From contig CP136066.1 in the NCBI GenBank assembly GCA_032622095.1, forward strand, positions 206,234,978-206,298,977: a DNA stretch of 64,000 bases. The letters are read 5' to 3'. This document shows, piece after piece, positions 57,401-64,000 of the stretch. This DNA is from Siphonodentalium dalli (Eukaryota > Mollusca > Scaphopoda > Gadilida > Siphonodentaliidae). Both the position numbers and the translations under genes were made by a program. Below the pieces are notes generated by a model, which saw only the letters and a program-made list of their open reading frames with translations, made no database searches and was not told the DNA's origin. How positions within the stretch are numbered: the stretch's first letter is position 1; each line of letters opens with the position of its first letter.

Positions 57401-60400
57401 CCCTTGGATTCCTGTGAATTTCCATTGGGTTCCTGTTGATATCCATTGGGTTCCTGTTGATTTCCCTTGAGTTCCTGTGGATTTCCCTTGGATTCCTGTG
57501 AATTTCCATTGGGTTCCTGTTGATATCCATTGGGTTCCTGTGGATTTCCATTGGGTTCCTGTGGATTTCCATTGGATTCCTGTGGATTTCCTTTGAGTTC
57601 ATGTGGATTTCCCTTGAGTTCATGTGGATTTCCCTTGGGTTCATGTGGATTTCCCTTGGATTACTGTGGATTTACCTTGGGTTCCTGTGGATTTCCCTTG
57701 GGTTCCTGTGGATTTCCTTTGAGATCCTGTGGATTTCCATTGGGTATCTGTGGATTTCCTTTGAGATCCTGTGGATTTCCCTTGGGTTCCTGTGGATTTC
57801 CCTTGGGTTCCTGTGGATTTCCTTTGAGATCCTGTGGATTTCCATTGGGTTTCTGTGGATTTCCTTTGAGATCCTGTGGATTTCCCTTGGGTTCCTGTGG
57901 ATTTACCTTGAGTTCCTGCGGATTTCCATTGGGTTTCTGTGGATTTACCTTGGATTCATGTGGATTTCCTTGAGTTCCTGTGGATTTCCTTTGAGATCCT
58001 GTGGATTTCCCTTGAGTTCCTGTGGATTTTCATTGCGTTCATGTGGATTTCCATTGGGTTTCTGTGGATTTTCGTTGCGTTCCTTTGGATTTCCCTTGAG
58101 TTCCTGTTGATTTCCATTGAGTTCCTGTGGATTTCCATTGAGTTCCTGTGGATTTCCCTTGAGTTCCTGTGGATTTTCATTGCGTTCATGTGGATTTCCA
58201 TTGGGATCCTGTGGATTTTCATTGAGTTCCTGTGGATTTCTCATGGATTCCTGTGGATTTCCCTTGGGTTCTTGTGGATTTCCATTGGGTTCCTGTGGAT
58301 TTCCATTGGGTTCCTGTGGATTTCCCTTGGATTCCTGTGGATTTCCATTGGGTTCCTGTTGATATCTATTTGGTTCCTGTGGATTTCCCTTGGATTCCTG
58401 TGAATTTCCATTGGGTTCCTGTTGATATCCATTGGGTTCCTGTTGATTTCCCTTGAGTTCCTGTGGATTTCCCTTGGATTCCTGTGAATTTCCATTGGGT
58501 TCCTGTTGATATCCATTGGGTTCCTGTGGATTTCCATTGGGTTCCTGTGGATTTCCCTTCGATTCCTGTGGATTTCCATTGGGTTCCTGTGGATTTCCAT
58601 TGGATTCCTGTGGATTTCCTTTGAGTTCCTGTGGATTTCCATTGGGTTCCTGTAGATTTCCCTTGGATTCCCGTGAATTTCCCTTGAGTTCCTGTAGATT
58701 TCCATTGGGTTTCTGTGGATTTACCTTGGATTCATGTGGATTTCCTTGAGTTCCTGTGGATTTCCTTTGAGATCCTGTGGATTTCCTTGAGTTCCTGTGG
58801 ATTTTCATTGCGTTCATGTGGATTTCCATTGGGTTTCTGTGGATTTTCGTTGCGTTCCTTTGGATTTCCCTTGAGTTCCTGTTGATTTCCATTGAGTTCC
58901 TGTGGATTTCCATTGAGTTCCTGTGGATTTCCCTTGAGTTCCTGTGGATTTTCATTGCGTTCATGTGGATTTCCATTGGGTTCCTGTGGATTTTCATTGC
59001 GTTCCTGTGGATTTCTCATGGATTCCTGTGGATTTCCCTTGGGTTCTTGTGGATTTCCATTGGGTTCCTGTAGATTTCCCTTGGATTCCTGTGAATTTCC
59101 ATTGGGTTCCTGTTGATATCCATTTGGTTCCTGTGGATTTCCCTTGGATTCCTGTGAATTTCCATTGGGTTCCTGTTGATATCCATTGGGTTCCTGTTGA
59201 TTTCCCTTGAGTTCCTGTGGATTTCCCTTGGATTCCTGTGAATTTCCATTGGTTCCTGTGGATTTCCTTTGAGTTCCTGTGGATTTCCATTGGGTTCCTG
59301 TGGAATTCCATTGGGTTCCTGTGGATTTCCATTGGGTTCATGTGGATTTCCTTTGAGTTCCTGTGGATTTCCCTTGGATTCCTGTGGATTTCCCTTAAGT
59401 TCATGTGGATTTCCGTTGGGTTCCTGTGGATTTCCATTGGGTTCCTGTGGATTTCCCTTGGATTCCTGTGGATTTCCCTTGGGTTCCTGTGGATTTCCTT
59501 TGAGTTCCTGTGGATTTCCCTTGAGTTCCTGTGGATTTCCCTTGGATTTCTGTGGATTTCCATTGGGTTCCTCTGGATTTCCCTTGGGTTCATGTGGATT
59601 TCCATTGGGTTCATGTGGATTTCCCTTGGATTCCTGTGGATTTCCCTTGGGTTCCTGTGGATTTCCCTTGGATTCCTGTGGATTTCCATTGGATTCCTGT
59701 GGATTTCCATTGAGTTCCTGTGGATTTCCATTGGCTTCCTGTGGATTTCCCTTGGATTCCCGTGAATTTCCCTTGAGTTCCTGTGGATTTCCATTGGATT
59801 CATGTGGATTTCCATTGGGTTCCTGTTGATTTCCATTGGGTTCCTGTGGATTTCCCTTGGATTACTGTGGATTTCCCTTGAGTTCCTGTGGATTTCCCAG
59901 GGATTCCTGGATTTCCATTGGGTTCATGTGGATTTCCATTGGATTCCTGTGGATTTCCCTTGGATTCCTGTGGTTTTCCCTTTGGATTCATGTGGATTTC
60001 CCTTGGATTCCTGTGGATTTCCATTGGGTTCCTGTGGATTTCCCTTGAGTTCATGTGGATTTCCCTTGGGTTCATGTGGATTTCCCTTGGGTTACTGTGG
60101 ATTTACCTTGGGTTCCTGTGGACTTCCATTGGTTCCTGTGGACTTCCATTGGTTCCTGTGGATTTCCTTTGAGTTCCTGTGGATTTCTCATGGATTCCTG
60201 TGGATTTCCCCTGGGTTCTTGTGGATTTCCATTGGGTTCCTGTGGATTTCCCTTGGATTCCTGTGAATTTCCATTGGGTTCCTGTTGATATCCATTTGGT
60301 TCCTGTGGATTTCCCTTGGATTCCTGTGAATTTCCATTGGGTTCCTGTTGATATCCATTGGGTTCCTGTGGATTTCCATTGGATTCCTGTGAATTTCCAT

Positions 60401-63400
60401 TGGGTTCCTGTTGATTTCCCTTGAGTTCCTGTGGATTTCCCTTGGATTCCTGTGAATTTCCATTGGGTTCCTGTTGATATCCATTGGGTTCCTGTGGATT
60501 TCCATTGGGTTCCTGTGGATTTCCCTTGGGTTCCTGTGGATTTCCTTTGAGATCCTGTGGATTTCCATTGGGTTTCTGTGGATTTCCTTTGAGATCATGT
60601 GGATTTCCCTTGGGTTCCTGTGGATTTCCCTTGGGTTCCTGTGGATTTCCTTTGAGATCCTGTGGATTTCCATTGGGTTTCTGTGGATTTCCCTTGGGTT
60701 CCTGTGGATTTACCTTGAGTTCCTGTGGATTTCCTTGAGTTCCTGTGGATTTACCTTGGAGTCATGTGGATTTCCTTGAGTTCCTGTGGATTTCCTTTGA
60801 GATCCTGTGGATTTCCCTTGAGTTCCTGTGGATTTTCATTGCGTTTATGTGGATTTCCATTGGGTTTCTGTGGTTTTTCGTTGCGTTCCTTTGGATTTCC
60901 CTTGAGTTCTTGTTGATTTCCATTGAGTTCCTGTGGATTTCCATTGAGTTCCTGTGGATTTCCCTTGAGTTCCTGTGGATTTTCATTGCGTTCATGTGGA
61001 TTTCCATTGGGTTCCTGTGGATTTTCATTGCGTTCCTGTGGATTTCTCATGGATTCCTGTGGATTTCCCTTGGGTTCTTGTGGATTTCCATTGGGTTCCT
61101 GTGGATTTCCCTTGGATTCCTGTGAATTTCCATTGGGTTCCTGTTGATATCCATTTCGTTCCTGTGGATTTCCCTTGGATTCCTGTGAATTTCCATTGGG
61201 TTCCTGTTGATATCCATTGGGTTCCTGTTGATTTCCCTTGAGATCCTGTGGATTTCCCTTGGATTCCTGTGAATTTCCATTGGGTTCCTGTTGATATCCA
61301 TTGGGTTCCTGTGGATTTCCATTGGGTTCCTGTGGATTTCCATTGGATTCCTGTGGATTTCCTTTGAGTTCCTGTGGATTTCCATTGGGTTCCTGTGGAT
61401 TTCCCTTGGATTCCCGTGAATTTCCCTTGAGTTCCTTTGGATTTCTCTTGAGTTCCTGTTGATTTCCATTGAGCTCCTGTGGATTTCCATTGAGTTCCTG
61501 TGGATTTCCCTTGAGTTCCTGTGGATTTTCATTGCGTTCCTGTGGATTTCTCATGGATTCCTGTGGATTTCCCTTGGGTTCTTGTGGATTTCCATTGGGT
61601 TCCTGTGGATTTCCCTTGGATTCCTGTGAATTTCCATTGGGTTCCTGTGGATTTCCCTTGGATTCCTGTGAATTTCCATTGGGTTCCTGTTGATATCCAT
61701 TGGGTTCCTGTTGATTTCCCTTGAGTTCCTGTGGATTTCCCTTGGATTCCTGTGAATTTCCATTGGGTTCCTGTTGATATCCATTGGGTTCCTGTGGATT
61801 TCCATTGGGTTCCTGTGGATTTCCCTTCGATTCCTGTGGATTTCCATTGGGTTCCTGTGGATTTCCATTGGATTCCTGTGGATTTCCTTTGAGTTCCTGG
61901 TGATTTCCATTGGGTTCCTGTGGATTTCCCTTGGATTCCCGTGAATTTCCCTTGAGTTCCTGTGTATTTCCATTGGATTCATGTGGATTTCCATTGGGTT
62001 CCTGTTGATTTCCATTTAGTTCCTGTGGATTTCCCTTGGATTACTGTGGTTTTCCCTTGAGTTCCTGTGGATTTCCCTGGGATTCCTGGATTTCCATTGG
62101 GTTCATGTGGATTTCCCTTGGATTCCTGTGGTTTTCCCTTTGGATTCCTGTGGATTTCCCTTGGGTTCCTGTGGATTTCCATTGGGTTCCTGTGGATTTC
62201 CATTGGGTTCATGTGGATTTCCCTTGAGTTCCTGTGGATTTCCCTTGGGTTCATGTGGATTTCCCTTGGGTTACTGTGGATTTCCCTTGGATTCCCGTGA
62301 ATTTCCCTTGAGTTCCTGTGGATTTCCATTGGATTCATGTGGATTTCCATTGGGTTCCTGTTGATTTCCATTTGGTTCCTGTGGATTTCCCTTGGATTAT
62401 TGTGGATTTCCCTTGAGTTCCTGTGGATTTCCCTGGGATTCCTGGATTTCCATTGGGTTCATGTGGATTTCGATTGTATTCCTGTGGATTTCCCCTGAAT
62501 TCCTGTGGTTTTCCCTTTGGATTCATGTGGATTTCCCTTGGGTTCCTGTGGATTTCCATTGGGTTCATGTGGATTTCCATTGGGTACATGTGGATTTCCC
62601 TTGAGTTCCTGTGGATTTCCCATGGGTTCATGTGGATTTCCCTTGGGTTACTGTGGATTTACCTTGGGTTCCTGTGGACTTCCATTGGTTCCTGTGGATT
62701 TCCTTTGAGTTCCTGTGGATTTCCATTGGGTTCCTGTGGATTTCCATTGGGTTCCTGTGGATTTCCATTGGGTTCATGTGGATTTCCTTTGAGTTCCTGT
62801 GGATTTCCCTTGGGTTCCTGTAGATTTCCCTTGGGTTCCTGTGGATTTCCCTTGGGTTCCTGTGGATTTCCATTGGGTTCCTGTTGATATCCATTTGGTT
62901 CATGTGGATTTCTATTGGGTTCCTGTGGATTTCCCTTGGATTCCTGTGGATTTCCTTTGAGTTCCTGTGTATTTCCATTGGGTTCCTGTGTATTTCCATT
63001 GGGTTCCTGTGGATTTCCATTGGGTTCATGTGGATTTCCTTTGAGTTCCTGTGGATTTCCCTTGGATTCCTGTGGATTTCCTTGGATTCCTGTGGATTTC
63101 CATTGGGTTTCTGTGGATTTCCATTGGGTTCCTCTGGATTTCCCTTGGATTCCTGTGGATTTCCCTTGGGTTCCTGTGGATTTCCCTTGGATTCCTGTGG
63201 ATTTCCCTTGGATTCCTGTGGATTTCCCTTGGGTTCCTGTGGATTTCCCTTGGGTTCCTGTGGATTTCCCTTGGATTCCTGTGGATTTCCCTTGGATTTA
63301 TGTGGATTTCCCTTGGATTTATGTGGATTTCCCTTGGATTCCTGTGCATTTTCCTTGGGTTCCTGTGGATTTCCCTTGGGTTCCTGTGGATTTCCCTTGG

Positions 63401-63492
63401 ATTCCTGTGGATTTCCCTTGGATTTCTGTGGATTTCCCTTGGATTTCCATTGGGTTTCTGTGGATTTCCATTGGGTTCCTCTGGATTTCCCT

Positions 63493-64000
63493 TTGTTATA
63501 TAGCATTGTTAAAAAGAATATTGAGCCCCTCAGACTCAGAAGGAAACTAGATATATCTGTAATTTTTATAAAGAAAAAAATTATCACAGTACTGTGAGAA
63601 AATGAAATCAGTTCAATTCGTTGTGATATTATCGTCTAAACTATCGCCGGCCCTGCTATACATACAGTTACATATATATTGCAGCTATTGCAGCTATATC
63701 CAGGGTCGTGGTAACAGGTGGGGTGGGGCGTCTCATCCCAAATTTGGTCATGTGTTGAAATTGTTCTATAATAGTTTGATTTTGGAACAATTTAATAGTG
63801 GGGAATTTGTAGTTTTTATACCAATATTTGCATTATATATTTCCTATGTTAGGTCAAATGTTTTGATTGAAATGACCATCAGTTGGAAATATTCCAACCT
63901 TAGTGGATGTGAGGCCAGTCTTGATGATAGGATTTTTTTATTTTCAGGTTTAAAAACAATTCTCAAACCGGGCATATATAACCATGGTCAGACCGGTGTG
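63493..64000. other. Right flank of the satellite, no gene seen
   Basis: AT-rich. The part at about 63,700-63,960 (GTCGTGGTAACAGG, GGTGGGG, TTGAAATTGTT, TTGGAAATATT) loosely resembles 29,730-29,990 and 35,750-35,830, pointing to one more dispersed repeat family. Confidence 0.5.

Larger units (their letters stand above)
36379..63492. repeat. Giant 21-bp satellite, roughly 1,200 units over 27 kb
   Basis: The unit is TTCCTGTGGATTTCC followed by CATTGGG, CCTTGGA, CCTTGAG or similar, 21 bp in total, repeated with variants (GTGAATTTCC, TTGATATCC, TTTTCATTGCG). Because 21 is a multiple of three and stop codons are rare in the consensus, most frames are open for long distances. One minus-strand frame reads EIHRNPM heptads for over 600 codons, and plus frames read SCGFPLG, FLWISIG and VPVDFHW. 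No signal peptide, domain or splice structure supports a protein. The array is cut by three MITE-derived islands and by occasional 19-20-bp units. Higher-order duplication is described under findings. It ends where CCCTTTGTTATATAGC begins. Confidence 0.95.

Noticed and set aside
36379-63492. CRISPR-like array
   Set aside because: Units are contiguous 21-mers with no unique spacers, in a eukaryotic context with introns and no cas-like genes.
36919-63587. Many open frames of 60-651 codons across the 21-bp satellite on both strands
   Set aside because: They exist in most frames at once because the unit is 21 bp and stop-poor. None has a leader, domain, splice sites or frame-specific conservation.

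Overview
The window looks like animal nuclear DNA, most likely a lophotrochozoan and probably a mollusc. The host coding exons are interrupted by GT/AG introns of 2-4 kb. They encode AA15-type lytic polysaccharide monooxygenases (LPMOs), which are common in molluscs and arthropods. Nearly everything else is mobile or tandemly repeated DNA typical of bivalve and gastropod genomes. The organism is an inference; no marker gene is present.

Layout. Positions 1-3,012 hold dispersed repeats and no recognisable gene. Positions 3,022-13,860 form one sharply bounded 10.8-kb mobile element. It has identical outer inverted ends (AGCAGCGTGAATTT), is flanked by a perfect 9-bp direct repeat (CAAATGTGT), and its long inverted arms are built from 390-bp tandem units (foldback architecture). 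Its GC-rich core (about 6.4-11.6 kb) carries decayed genes. On the plus strand are a capsid-like protein, an unknown protein and a retroviral-type DDE integrase. Converging on the minus strand is a PolB DNA polymerase that reads into an SF1 helicase and then an HNH-like zinc-ribbon nuclease. The gene set recalls Polinton/Maverick or virophage-like elements, but the arms, the 9-bp duplication and the PolB-helicase-HNH order are not the textbook form.

Positions 14.4-27.7 kb are a graveyard of non-autonomous inverted-repeat elements and satellites. These include two members of a TTAA-flanked MITE family, a nested 72/48/20-bp minisatellite, a CCCCGGTTCC-ended element and a 150-160-bp tandem repeat. 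One orphan LPMO first exon lies at 21.0-21.2 kb on the minus strand.

Positions 27.7-34.8 kb contain one complete-looking minus-strand AA15 LPMO gene of three exons. It has an in-frame duplicated signal peptide, both histidine-brace residues, a Trp/Pro/Ser-rich linker of 35-residue repeats and a six-Cys C-terminal module. Its introns and 3' flank are filled with MITEs.

Positions 35.9-63.5 kb are a giant 21-bp satellite of roughly 1,200 units (core TTCCTGTGGATTTCC). It is open in most reading frames and organised into higher-order duplications of about 2.4, 3.1 and 14.5 kb. About 410-bp islands derived from MITEs recur inside it. The left edge shows the array growing out of a mariner-type MITE next to a TTAA-type MITE. 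The long apparent proteins here are by-products of a repeat whose unit is a multiple of three. The last 0.5 kb is unremarkable repeat-derived DNA.
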